From: Tabrizicola caldifontis | GTDB taxonomy: Bacteria > Pseudomonadota > Alphaproteobacteria > Rhodobacterales > Rhodobacteraceae | Length of the DNA stretch: 64,000 nt | Assembly (NCBI RefSeq): GCF_004762095.1 | Contig: NZ_SIJH01000010.1 | Span: forward strand, 1 to 64,000 | Direction: 5' to 3' | Shown here: positions 35,097 through 43,351 of the stretch, piece by piece | Layout: the number at the start of each line of letters is the position of its first letter | Numbering within the stretch: position 1 is the stretch's first letter | Program-made: the position numbers and the translations under genes | The notes under the pieces: model-generated | Told to the model about the DNA's origin: nothing | What the model saw: only the letters and a program-made list of their open reading frames with translations | Database searches by the model: none

Positions 35097-35222
35097 GGCC
35101 GCCCCCGGGGCTTCGCGCCGACCGTGTCCTGTCGGACAGGCCGGTGTCGAGCTGCCTCATCAAGGGCACCCCGTTGAGACAGAGCGACAGTCCGCTACGC
35201 ACGATCTGGCTTTCGGCAAACG

Positions 35223-35252
35223 AAAACGGCGGCCCGCCAAGGCCGCCGTTTT
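35223..35252. terminator. Bidirectional terminator between ribE and carD
   Basis: A perfect 12-base stem: AAAACGGCGGCC (35223-35234) and GGCCGCCGTTTT (35241-35252), six-base loop. It ends in T-runs on both strands and lies between convergent genes, 17 bases past the carD stop. Confidence 0.92.
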
Positions 35253-35269
35253 GCAGTGTGGTGAAACGA

Positions 35270-35779
35270 TCAGGCCGCGCGGCCAAGAAGGACGCTGTCC
35301 ACCTGCTTGGCCGCACCCGCCTCATCCACGCCGGAGACTGCGGCGACTTCGCGGGTAAGCCGTTCCAGGGCGGCCTCGTAAAGCTGACGTTCCGAATAGG
35401 ACTGTTCGCGCTGGTCATCGGCGCGGTGCAGGTCACGCACGACCTCGGCGATGGACAGCAGGTCGCCCGAATTGATCTTCTGTTCGTACTCCTGCGCGCG
35501 GCGCGACCACATGGCGCGCTTGACCTTCGCCTTGCCCTTCAGCGTGTCCAGCGCCTTGGAGACCACATCGGGCGCCGACAGCGGACGCATGCCGATTTCC
35601 GCCGCCTTGTGGGTGGGGACGCGCAGCGTCATCTTGTCCTTCTCGAAGGAGATGACGAATAGTTCCAGCTGAATCCCGGCGATCTGCTGTTCCTCGATCG
35701 AGATGATCTTGCCCACGCCATGCGCAGGATAGACGACGAAATCGTTGGGACGGAATTCAGGCTTCTTCGGTTTGGTCAT
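35270..35779 (-). CDS. carD: CarD-family RNA polymerase-binding regulator
   Basis: A 169-residue protein. N-terminal RNA-polymerase interaction domain: RPNDFVVYPAHGVGKIISIEEQ, then LFVISFEKDKMTLRVPTHKA. The helical DNA-binding domain spans about 65-160 (RPLSAPDVVSKALDTLKGKAKVKRAMWSRRAQEYEQKI). CarD stabilises promoter open complexes and affects rRNA and stress gene transcription. The start MTKPKKPEFRP at 35779 was chosen over 35818. Confidence 0.93.
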   Translation of the reverse strand: MTKPKKPEFRPNDFVVYPAHGVGKIISIEEQQIAGIQLELFVISFEKDKMTLRVPTHKAAEIGMRPLSAPDVVSKALDTLKGKAKVKRAMWSRRAQEYEQKINSGDLLSIAEVVRDLHRADDQREQSYSERQLYEAALERLTREVAAVSGVDEAGAAKQVDSVLLGRAA

Positions 35780-36028
35780 TCGGCACATTCCCCAGATCGG
35801 AAACCCCTTCCGCAACAAACACCGCGCACCCGGGCACCCCAGCCCTGGTGTGTGGTGTCAGTTTGTCACAAAAGCAGCCGGCCTAGGCACAGTGCTCTAA
35901 GCCGTCAGACAGGTTTCCATGCTTGTTTGTAAAGGTTTCATAACACAAACCACGCCCGATTCCAACTGTCGCGGAATCAGGCACCCACAGGCTAACATGC
36001 TGCGATTACTGGAATATCTCTCATCTCA

Positions 36029-36060
36029 CCGATTCGTGGTCACATGGGGCCACGAATCGG
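36029..36060. terminator. Perfect 11-base-pair hairpin after fdxA
   Basis: CCGATTCGTGG (36029-36039) pairs with CCACGAATCGG (36050-36060) around a 10-base loop, directly downstream of the ferredoxin stop on the minus strand. No T-run follows on the minus strand, so it may be a factor-dependent terminator, an mRNA-stabilising structure or a protein-binding palindrome. Confidence 0.6.
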
Positions 36061-36067
36061 ACTCCGT

Positions 36068-36406
36068 TCAGCCGCCGGTGCCCGGAGCTTCCGAGAAATA
36101 TTTCTCTCGTTTGTTCGGTTCGCCGTCTCGTTCTTCGTGACCCGGCAGCGGATCCTTCTTGGTAACGATCACCGGCCACATCTGCGCGTATTTTCGGTTG
36201 AAGGCGACCCATTCCTCCATGTCCGGCTCTGTATCCGGGCGGATCGCATCGGCAGGGCATTCCGGTTCGCACACGCCGCAGTCGATGCATTCGTCGGGGT
36301 GGATGACGAGCATGTTCTCGCCTTCATAGAAACAGTCTACCGGGCAGACCTCGACGCAGTCGGTGTATTTGCAGGCGATGCAGTTGTCGATGACGACATA
36401 AGTCAT
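36068..36406 (-). CDS. fdxA: 7Fe ferredoxin FdxA
   Basis: A 112-residue cytoplasmic electron carrier with [3Fe-4S] and [4Fe-4S] clusters. Cluster cysteines appear in [20 protein letters not shown] and [17 protein letters not shown]. Start MTYVVIDNC at 36406. Ferredoxins of this type, with a C-terminal tail of about 40 residues, are common in Rhodobacterales, usually near an S4-domain gene as here. Confidence 0.95.
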   Translation of the reverse strand: MTYVVIDNCIACKYTDCVEVCPVDCFYEGENMLVIHPDECIDCGVCEPECPADAIRPDTEPDMEEWVAFNRKYAQMWPVIVTKKDPLPGHEERDGEPNKREKYFSEAPGTGG

Positions 36407-36462
36407 GGGCCGGCCTCGAAGCGGATCGTTTGCATGGCAGTTAGAGCAGGCGCACAGATCAT

Positions 36463-36768
36463 TCAAGCCGGTCCGGCGTCAAGGTCGATATACAGTGTCT
36501 GCGCTTCGCTTGCCGGGCCGCGTCGCAGGCCAAGCGCCACGATGCGGATCACCCGGATGCGCGACCCCTGAGGGAAGGTGAGGGTATCGCCTTCGGTCAC
36601 GTCGCGCCCGGGACGGGTGACCCGGATGCCGTTCACCCGCACGGCCCCGGCCTCGATCGCCTCGGCGGCCAAGCCGCGCGACCTGAAGAAGCGCGCCTGC
36701 CAAAGCCACTTGTCCAGCCGCAGTCTTGCGCTGGCGTCCGGGGTGGGCCTGCCCGAAGGCCCGGCCAA
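36463..36768 (-). CDS. S4-domain RNA-binding protein (Hsp15-like)
   Basis: A 101-residue protein whose S4 fold reads [49 protein letters not shown]. Hsp15 proteins bind 50S subunits carrying nascent chains after heat shock. The only candidate start is TTG 36768, immediately after the helicase stop (36769), so it is coupled to that gene. Confidence 0.88.
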   Translation of the reverse strand: MAGPSGRPTPDASARLRLDKWLWQARFFRSRGLAAEAIEAGAVRVNGIRVTRPGRDVTEGDTLTFPQGSRIRVIRIVALGLRRGPASEAQTLYIDLDAGPA

Positions 36769-39600
36769 TCAGACCTTGCCCTTCAGCGCCAGCAGCGCGG
36801 CAAAGGGGTTGTCGGGGTCGATGGGCTTTTCGTTCCGCGGCGGGCGCGCCTCGAAGCTTTTCTGCCGGTCCTCGCGCGGGGGCTTGCCACCCTTGGCTTG
36901 CGGGCGGTCACCCTTGGCATGATGCTTCGGACGGTCGCCTTGCGGGCGGTCGCCCTTTGGCCGATCCCCCCGCGGACGGTCGCCTTCCCTGCGTTCGGGT
37001 CTGGGGCCGCGTTCGCTGCGCTCGGGGCGCTGGTGGCGGGGCTTCGGTGCCCAGGTGAAGGTGTAGAACACCTCCAGTTCCGGCGCGGCCTCGGGTTCCG
37101 GCGCAGGTTCGGGCGCCAGGATAGAGACCTCTTCTGGGATCGGGACGCCGGCGGCTATGGCGGCTGCGGCTTCCTCGGAGATCTCGGGCTCTTTCGGTGT
37201 TTCGGCGGCCTTGACCTTCGGGCGTTCACCCCTTTCGCCCTTGTAGCCAAGTCCCGCCATGAGGTCGGCGAACTGCTCGAGGGTCATGCCGGTGATCGAC
37301 AGCATGTCGGGCGTCGCCTCGAAGCCCGCGCGGCTGTCCTTCTGGCGCAGGATGTCGGCCAGGCGTTCCAGCATGTCGATGCGGATCGCGCGGCTGCCTG
37401 CCGGGTGATAGCCGGCCAGCGTGTAATGGCTTTTCGGAACCTCCGCCACGTTCGGAATGGTGACAAGGCCCGGCGGTGGCGATTCGGGGAATTCCTGCAG
37501 CCCGTTCCACAATGACCAGAGCACCAGCCGCAGCCGGGTGGGCGCGGGTTTCAAAAGCGCGGGCAGGAAGATGGTGAACTGGCCGAAGCGCACCCCGTGC
37601 TTGCGCAGGCTGGCGCGGGCCTCCTGGTCCAGCTCCTTGACCTCGGCCGCGACCTGGTCGCGGGGCAGGACGCCCATAGCCTCGGTCAGGCGGAAGGCGA
37701 AGCCGCGGGCAAGGCCGGTCAGGCCCTCGTCGCGGGACATGGCGAGCAGCGGTTCGAACTGGGCGGCAACCTTGCGGTCGATGAAATGCTGCAGGCGACG
37801 GCGGACCTTTTCGGCGACCTCGGGGCCGGCTTCTTCGTCAACGAAGGCCTCGACGGCCGGTTTCAGCGGTTCGGCGCCCTTGACCAGCTTGCCCACCGCC
37901 GTCGTGCCCCACATGAGGCCCCCCTGTTCGGTGAAGTCCAGCTCGGTATCTGGGGCATTGTAGAAGCGGTCGGCGCGCAGGTGGAATTCCGGCTTCAACG
38001 CCTGAATTGCGGCCTGCGCCAGCGTGCGCGCTGCATCCGCTGTGGCGCTTGCATCCTGCCGGAAGCGAAAACCTTCCAGACGGCCCGCGTATTCGCCTTC
38101 GACCGTCACTTCGCCCTTGTCGTTCACCTCGGCCACGAGGATCTCCTTCTGCTTCAACCGGCGAAGGAGGACACTCGTCCGCCGGTCGACAAATCGTTGG
38201 GTCAGCGCCGCATGCAGGGCATCCGACAGGCGGTCTTCTACAGCGCGGGTTTCCTCGCGCCAATGGGTTTCGTCTTCGACCCAGTTTTTCCGCTGGGTGA
38301 CGTAGGTCCACGTGCGGATATGGGCCAGCCGGCGCGACAGGGTCTCGATGTCGCCTTCTGTCTTGTCGATCCGCTGGATCGCCTTGGCCAGCCAATCCGA
38401 CGGAATCCGGCCACCGCCAAGCCCGCGGCCGACCAGAAACTCGAATATCCGCGCAAGCAGCGTCGTGTGCTCGGCGCCGGAAGAGGAGCGGAAGTCGGGA
38501 ATCCGGCAAACATCCCACAGAAGCCGCACGCGCTTGGGCTCGGTCAGCCTGTCCTGCACCTCGGGCAGTGCCGCCAGCGCCTTCAGCGCCAGAAGATCGT
38601 CGGCATCCCGCGCGCGGGTCAGCCATTCGTTCGAGGTGGGCTCCTCCAGGCTGCGGATCAGCCGCTCGGCACTGCCGAAGTCGAGCGATTCGTTGCGCCA
38701 GTGCAGTTTCCTGACCGGGGCAAAGCGGTGGGTCTCGATCGCCTCGACCAGATCTTCGTCGAACGGCCGCGCCTCGCCGGTGACGCCGAAGGTGCCGTCC
38801 TCGGTGTGCCGACCGGCGCGGCCGGCGATCTGGGCCAGTTCCTGCGGGTAAAGCGGGCGCATCCGGCGGCCGTCGAACTTCGACGTGGCGGCAAAGGCCG
38901 CGTGCTTGATGTCGAGGTTCAGCCCCATGCCGATGGCGTCGGTGGCAACCAGATAATCCACGTCGCCGTTCTGGTACATCGCCACCTGAGCGTTGCGTGT
39001 GCGCGGGGACAGCGCCCCCATCACCACAGCGCAACCGCCCTTCTGGCGCCGGATCAGCTCTGCGATGGCATAGACGTTCTCGACGGAAAAGCCGACGATG
39101 GCCGACCGCGCGGGCATCCGGCTGATCTTCTTCGACCCCGCATAGCGCAGGGTGGACATCCGTTCGCGCTTCAGGAACGTCACGTGCGGCACGAGGCCCG
39201 CAATAGCCCCCCGCATGGTGTCTGAACCGAGGAAAAGCGTCTCGTTCAGCCCCCGCGCGCGCAGAAGCCGGTCGGTGAAGACATGGCCGCGTTCGGGGTC
39301 GGCGCAAAGCTGGATCTCGTCCACTGCGACAAAATCGGCGCCGATGTCCAATGGCATCGCCTCGGTGGTGCATACCCAGTATTGCGTGCGGTCGGGCACG
39401 ATACGTTCCTCGCCCGTGACCAGCGCCACCACCGAGGGGCCGACGCGGGCGACGATGCGATCATAGACCTCGCGTGCCAGCAGTCGCAGCGGCAGGCCGA
39501 TGACACCGGTGCGGTGCGCCAGCATCCGTTCGATCGCGTGATGGGTCTTCCCGGTGTTCGTCGGCCCGAGGACCGCCGTCACCCGCCGCGGGGCGTCCAT
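36769..39600 (-). CDS. SUV3-like DEAD/DEAH-box RNA helicase
   Basis: A 943-residue helicase. Motif I is GPTNTGKTHHAIERML near residue 11; motif II is VDEIQLCADPERGHVFTDRLL near 92. LFLGSDTM follows, then GMGLNLDIKHAAF in domain 2 and motif VI QIAGRAGRHTEDGTFG near residue 265. This is the SUV3/MgpS group that unwinds RNA. The C-terminal 70 residues hold a GDRPx repeat and further Arg/Lys-rich sequence that should bind RNA. Located just downstream of a TPR gene and upstream of the S4 gene. Confidence 0.9.
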   Translation of the reverse strand: MDAPRRVTAVLGPTNTGKTHHAIERMLAHRTGVIGLPLRLLAREVYDRIVARVGPSVVALVTGEERIVPDRTQYWVCTTEAMPLDIGADFVAVDEIQLCADPERGHVFTDRLLRARGLNETLFLGSDTMRGAIAGLVPHVTFLKRERMSTLRYAGSKKISRMPARSAIVGFSVENVYAIAELIRRQKGGCAVVMGALSPRTRNAQVAMYQNGDVDYLVATDAIGMGLNLDIKHAAFAATSKFDGRRMRPLYPQELAQIAGRAGRHTEDGTFGVTGEARPFDEDLVEAIETHRFAPVRKLHWRNESLDFGSAERLIRSLEEPTSNEWLTRARDADDLLALKALAALPEVQDRLTEPKRVRLLWDVCRIPDFRSSSGAEHTTLLARIFEFLVGRGLGGGRIPSDWLAKAIQRIDKTEGDIETLSRRLAHIRTWTYVTQRKNWVEDETHWREETRAVEDRLSDALHAALTQRFVDRRTSVLLRRLKQKEILVAEVNDKGEVTVEGEYAGRLEGFRFRQDASATADAARTLAQAAIQALKPEFHLRADRFYNAPDTELDFTEQGGLMWGTTAVGKLVKGAEPLKPAVEAFVDEEAGPEVAEKVRRRLQHFIDRKVAAQFEPLLAMSRDEGLTGLARGFAFRLTEAMGVLPRDQVAAEVKELDQEARASLRKHGVRFGQFTIFLPALLKPAPTRLRLVLWSLWNGLQEFPESPPPGLVTIPNVAEVPKSHYTLAGYHPAGSRAIRIDMLERLADILRQKDSRAGFEATPDMLSITGMTLEQFADLMAGLGYKGERGERPKVKAAETPKEPEISEEAAAAIAAGVPIPEEVSILAPEPAPEPEAAPELEVFYTFTWAPKPRHQRPERSERGPRPERREGDRPRGDRPKGDRPQGDRPKHHAKGDRPQAKGGKPPREDRQKSFEARPPRNEKPIDPDNPFAALLALKGKV
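36898..36984 (-). repeat. GDRP pentapeptide repeat in the helicase tail
   Basis: Residues 873-892 are four consecutive copies of GDRP plus one variable residue (R, K, Q, K), with a fifth copy at 897-901. It is a basic disordered tail like RGG boxes. Confidence 0.85.
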
Positions 39601-39603
39601 GGA

Positions 39604-40167
39604 TCAAAGCTCCTGGCCCGTCTGCTGGGCTTCCAGCCGTTTAACGCCTTCTGCCGCGCCCGCAAGATGCGGATGGATGGCCAGGGCGGCCCTGTAGGCT
39701 GCAAGCGCCCGTTCGGGTTGTCCCGTTTCTTCCAGAATGGTCGCAAGCCCCGACAGCGCCCCGAAATGCCGGGGGTTCAGCGCAAGGGTCCGGGCGATGT
39801 CGTAGAGGGCGGGTCCGAATTCGCCGGCCTGGTAGAAGGCCGTCGCCCGCGCATTCCAGCCTTCGGCAAAGCCGGGATCATGGTCGATGATTGCGGTGAA
39901 GTGTTCGATCGCCTGGGTGGTGTCGCCCATCGCCAGCGCGTCGCGGCCGCGCTGCAGCAGAAGGTCAAGCGCCGCCGAGCCCGATTTCGACCATTCGATG
40001 CGGATTTCCTTCTCGATCCGGCCCGCTGCCGCACCGTCGGCCGATTGAAGCCGGGCGAGCAGATCGTCCAGCCTCGACATGTCCTGCGACGCTGCAGGGG
40101 TGCAGGACAGGAAAAGCGGCACAAGTGCCGCAACGATACGATTGAGAAGTCTTGCCCGGACACCCAT
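39604..40167 (-). CDS. Exported TPR-repeat protein
   Basis: A 187-residue protein with an N-terminal signal (RIVAALVPLFLSCTPAASQ) and about three tetratricopeptide repeats between residues 80 and 180 (ALAMGDTTQAIEHFTAIIDHDPGFAEGWNARATAFYQAGEFGPALYDI). The start MGVRARLLNRIV at 40167 is chosen over 40305. It begins 65 bases from the divergent SCP2 gene and ends four bases before the helicase start. No specific function is apparent. Confidence 0.82.
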   Translation of the reverse strand: MGVRARLLNRIVAALVPLFLSCTPAASQDMSRLDDLLARLQSADGAAAGRIEKEIRIEWSKSGSAALDLLLQRGRDALAMGDTTQAIEHFTAIIDHDPGFAEGWNARATAFYQAGEFGPALYDIARTLALNPRHFGALSGLATILEETGQPERALAAYRAALAIHPHLAGAAEGVKRLEAQQTGQEL

Positions 40168-40232
40168 AACGGGAAGGTAATCGATCCGCGCCAGATTGCC
40201 AGTGGCGTCGGGGTCACGAAGGAGAGACTTGC

Positions 40233-40520
40233 ATGAGCGAAATGATCGACGCGGCGGTGAAGGCCCTTTCCGCCAGGCTTGGGGGCCGGTTTGACGGGGT
40301 GGCAAAATTCGTGATCCCTGGCGAAGGTGCCATCATGCTGGACGCCAACGGCGTGCGCGCCGGAGATGAGGAGGCCGATGTGACCCTTACGGCTGATGCA
40401 GAGGTCTTCCGTTCGATTCTCGAAGGCAGCACCAATCCGACCATGGCCTTCATGACCGGCAAGCTGAAGGTCGATGGCAGCATGGGCATGGCGATGAAGC
40501 TTGGTTCGGTGCTGGGGTGA
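40233..40520 (+). CDS. SCP2 sterol-binding domain protein
   Basis: A 95-residue single-domain SCP2 protein. Core: VAKFVIPGEGAIMLDANGVR, EADVTLTADAEVFRSILEG and AFMTGKLKVDGSMGMAMKLGS. It binds lipids or acyl-CoA. It is co-transcribed with the alpha/beta hydrolase, whose start overlaps its end by four bases. Confidence 0.92.
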   Translation: MSEMIDAAVKALSARLGGRFDGVAKFVIPGEGAIMLDANGVRAGDEEADVTLTADAEVFRSILEGSTNPTMAFMTGKLKVDGSMGMAMKLGSVLG

Positions 40521-41449
40521 CGCCCGCACCTTTTCATGCCGCGCTGGCCGAGGGACCACCCGGGCCCTCGGTCGTCTGGCTTATGTCGGGGGCCGTGCGC
40601 ATCCGCGTGGCCTGGTGGAAGGCGGGCGACAAGGGAACGGTGCTATTGCTTCCAGGAAGGACCGAATGCATCGAGAAATACGGTCGCGCTGCGGGCGATC
40701 TGGTCGCGCGGGGCTTTTCCGTCATCACGCTTGACTGGCGCGGACAGGGTCTTGCCGACCGGGCGCTGCCCGACCGTATGGTGGGCCATGTCGACGACTT
40801 TGCCGAATATCAGCAGGATCTGGATGCGATGTTCGCCCAGGCCCGGGCTGCGGCCTTGCCCGAGCCCTACTACATGCTTTCCCATTCGATGGGGGGCTGC
40901 ATTGGCCTGCGCGGGCTGATTCGGGGGCTTCCGGTCAAGGCTGCCGTCTTTTCGGCGCCGATGTGGGGCATCGCCATGGCCGCCTGGCTGCGCCCCATGG
41001 CTTCGGTCGTGGCGGCGGTGGCACGGCCGCTTGGTCTGGCACATCGCTATGCTCCGACCACGGGGGGTGAGTGCTACCTGTTGCAGGTGCCCTTCGAGGG
41101 CAATGTCCTGACCACTGACCGCGAAATGTGGAACTACATGCGCCGCCAGGTTGCCGAGGTGCACGATCTGGCGCTGGGCGGGCCATCGCTTGCGTGGCTG
41201 GGGGCGGCGCTGCGGGAATGCTCTGCGCTTGCCGCGCTGCCCGCGCCGAAAACGCCGGCGATCTGCGCGCTTGGCACGGCCGAGAAGGTGGTGGACGTGG
41301 CCCCGGTGCATGTGCGGATGGCCGGATGGCCGAACGGACAGCTGGACCTTTACCCGGGGGCGGAACACGAAATAATGATGGAAGGCCCCGCAACCCGCGC
41401 CCGGTTTTTCGATCGTGCCGCCGCTCTGTTTCAGGCGCACCGCGAATAG
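40517..41449 (+). CDS. Alpha/beta hydrolase (lysophospholipase/monoacylglycerol lipase type)
   Basis: A 310-residue cytoplasmic hydrolase. The nucleophile elbow is LSHSMGGCIGLRG (serine near 117), with the oxyanion-region block LPGRTECIEKYGRAAGDLVARG near 50 and a final catalytic histidine in GAEHEIMMEG. This resembles PldB and monoacylglycerol lipases, and the coupled SCP2 gene fits a lipid substrate. The real substrate is unknown. Confidence 0.85.
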   Translation: MTPAPFHAALAEGPPGPSVVWLMSGAVRIRVAWWKAGDKGTVLLLPGRTECIEKYGRAAGDLVARGFSVITLDWRGQGLADRALPDRMVGHVDDFAEYQQDLDAMFAQARAAALPEPYYMLSHSMGGCIGLRGLIRGLPVKAAVFSAPMWGIAMAAWLRPMASVVAAVARPLGLAHRYAPTTGGECYLLQVPFEGNVLTTDREMWNYMRRQVAEVHDLALGGPSLAWLGAALRECSALAALPAPKTPAICALGTAEKVVDVAPVHVRMAGWPNGQLDLYPGAEHEIMMEGPATRARFFDRAAALFQAHRE

Positions 41450-41535
41450 GGACGCGGCTGATCGCTCTTGTTGCAACGGTCTTTGCAGGGGCGCAGCAAA
41501 GAGCGATCGAAGAAATGCGACGGCGGTGCCGGGAT

Positions 41536-42342
41536 CTACCTTGCGTCGAGCTTGCGCTCGATCTCGGCCAGCCGCGCCAGCACCTTTTCCTCGAAGGCAT
41601 GGGTTTCCTCGCGCGTTTCTTCCGACGCGGCTTCCTGCATCGAATTCACGATCAGACCGACGATCAGGTTCATCACTGCGAAGGTGGTCATCAGGATGAA
41701 GGGCACGAAGAAGGCCCAGGCATGAGGATAGACCTCCATCACCGGCCGCACGATCCCCATCGACCAGGACTCCAGCGTCATGATCTGGAACAGCGAATAG
41801 GCGCTGGCGCCCAGGCTGCCGAACCAGTCGGGGAAGCTGGCGGCGAAAAGCTTGGTCGCGATCACCGCAGCGATGTAGTAGATCAGAAGGATCAGCAGGA
41901 ACACCGACCCCATCCCCGGCAGTGCGCGGCCAAGGCCATTGACCACGCGCCGCAACGAAGGAACAGCCGAGACCACCCGCAAAACCCGCAGGATGCGCAG
42001 GGCCCGCAGCACGGAAAAGCCGGCCCCCGCCGGCGCCAGCGATATGCCGACAATCACGAAGTCGAAAAGGTTCCAGCCAGAGCGGAAGAACCGCAGCCCC
42101 TGGGCGTAAAGCCGCGCGGCGAGTTCCGCCACGAAGATCGCAAGGCAGGCCTGATCGAGCCGGACCAGAAGCAGGCCCGCGCGGTCCATCGCGGGCGGAA
42201 ATGTCTCCAGCCCCAGGACGACGGCGTTCACCAGGATGACCCCGATGAGGAAACGGGTGACGTCGGGGCGGTCTAGAAACTGTCCGACAGCTGCGCGTGT
42301 GAACATCTGGGCCTTCCGGTCTGAAGTCTTGTCGCGCCGCAT
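41536..42342 (-). CDS. NavAb/NaChBac-type voltage-gated sodium channel
   Basis: A 268-residue six-helix channel subunit. The S4 sensor spans residues 112-123 (LRALRILRVLRVV) with four arginines at every third place (113, 116, 119, 122). The pore filter is TLESWSM at 189-195, identical to NavAb and closely similar to NaChBac. S6 follows (FILMTTFAVMNLIVGLIVNSM), then a cytoplasmic coiled coil (EETHAFEEKVLARLAEIERKL). Start ATG 42342 has a GAGGGG site upstream; a TTG at 42396 is also possible. It is expected to form a homotetramer and respond to depolarisation. Confidence 0.92.
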   Translation of the reverse strand: MRRDKTSDRKAQMFTRAAVGQFLDRPDVTRFLIGVILVNAVVLGLETFPPAMDRAGLLLVRLDQACLAIFVAELAARLYAQGLRFFRSGWNLFDFVIVGISLAPAGAGFSVLRALRILRVLRVVSAVPSLRRVVNGLGRALPGMGSVFLLILLIYYIAAVIATKLFAASFPDWFGSLGASAYSLFQIMTLESWSMGIVRPVMEVYPHAWAFFVPFILMTTFAVMNLIVGLIVNSMQEAASEETREETHAFEEKVLARLAEIERKLDAR

Positions 42343-42392
42343 ATGGAGTGCCCCTCGTGCGCCGTCCAGACCCCGCCCGACAGAGTCGTGGT

Positions 42393-42851
42393 TCAAAACG
42401 CGTCGGGCCTGGCCTCGCGCGCCATGTGGTCCAGCACGGCGTTCACGAACTTCGGCTCCCTGCCATCGGGGAAGAAGGCCTTGGCCACATCCACATATTC
42501 GGTAATCGCCACCTTGGGCGGGGTTGCCATGTCCACCAATTCCGCCCCTGCGGCGCGGAACAGCGCGCGCAGGACCGGGTCGATGCGGTCGATCGGCCAG
42601 GTCGCCACCAGGGCGCGGTCGGTCATCTGGTCGATCTTCGCTTGCCAGTTGACCGCCGATCCGACGACGGCGCGGAAATGATCCACGTCACCTTCGGCAA
42701 ATTCGCCTTCCTCGTAGGTCGCGCCGAAACGATGCGTTTCGAACTCGCGCGTCACCGCCTCGACCGTCTGGCCGGAGGCTTCCATCTGGAACAGCGCCTG
42801 CACGGCATAAAGCCGGGCTGCGGATTTCATCTGGCGCTTGTCAGTCTTCAT
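42393..42851 (-). CDS. nusB: Transcription antitermination factor NusB
   Basis: A 152-residue protein. RRMxxR-type start (KRQMKSAARLYAVQALFQMEASG), DRALVATWPIDRIDPVLRALFRAAGAEL and the closing EPKFVNAVLDHMA match NusB. It binds boxA RNA with S10 for rRNA antitermination. The start MKTDKRQMKSAARLYA at 42851 overlaps the ribH stop by four bases; gene order ribB-ribH-nusB is common in bacteria. Confidence 0.95.
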   Translation of the reverse strand: MKTDKRQMKSAARLYAVQALFQMEASGQTVEAVTREFETHRFGATYEEGEFAEGDVDHFRAVVGSAVNWQAKIDQMTDRALVATWPIDRIDPVLRALFRAAGAELVDMATPPKVAITEYVDVAKAFFPDGREPKFVNAVLDHMAREARPDAF

Positions 42852-43348
42852 GCGCGAAAGCCGATCCCCTTGGTCTTCCCGGCCCATTTGCGCGAAAGGG
42901 CGATCAGGTGCAAGGCCGCGGCGGCAGCACCGCCGCCCTTGTTCTGGCCGAAAGGGTCGGCACGCACTTCGGCCTGGGCACGGTTTTCCACCGTCAGGAT
43001 CCCGTTGCCGATGCAGGCGCCCTGCAAGCCCAGAAGGCTGAGCGCACGGCTGCTGTCATTGCAGACCGTATCGTAATGCGTGGTCTCACCCCGGATCACG
43101 CAGCCAAGCGCGACATATCCGTCGTATTCAGCCAGCCGTTCTGCCATGGCGATGGCAGAAGGGATCTCAAGCGCGCCGGGCACCTCGACCTGATCGACCT
43201 CGGCCCCGCATTTTTCGGCGATGGCGCGGGCTCCCGTGACCAGGTTGTCGGCGATGTCCTTGTAATAGGGCGCCACGACGATCAAGAGCTTCACGGGCTT
43301 GTCGAAGGCAGGAAGCGGCAGGGTGTAATGGGTTTCGGCGGTGGCCAT
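42848..43348 (-). CDS. ribH: 6,7-dimethyl-8-ribityllumazine synthase
   Basis: A 166-residue icosahedral enzyme. Substrate-binding block VPGALEIPSAIAMAERLAEYDGYVALGCVIRGETTHYD with the catalytic histidine; IVVAPYYKDIADNLVTGA is the N-terminal loop. It condenses 5-amino-6-ribitylaminouracil with the butanone phosphate made by RibB. It starts three bases after the ribB stop and overlaps nusB at its end. Confidence 0.95.
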   Translation of the reverse strand: MATAETHYTLPLPAFDKPVKLLIVVAPYYKDIADNLVTGARAIAEKCGAEVDQVEVPGALEIPSAIAMAERLAEYDGYVALGCVIRGETTHYDTVCNDSSRALSLLGLQGACIGNGILTVENRAQAEVRADPFGQNKGGGAAAAALHLIALSRKWAGKTKGIGFRA

Positions 43349-43351
43349 GGG

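Noticed and set aside
36891-37040. CRISPR-like array in the GDRP-coding region
   Set aside because: The short repeats lie in frame in a coding sequence and have no spacers.
37597-39373. Very long open frames on both strands across the helicase gene (for example plus 37597-39225 and minus 37838-39373)
   Set aside because: They overlap a strongly supported helicase and have no motifs; G/C-rich codons leave shadow frames open.
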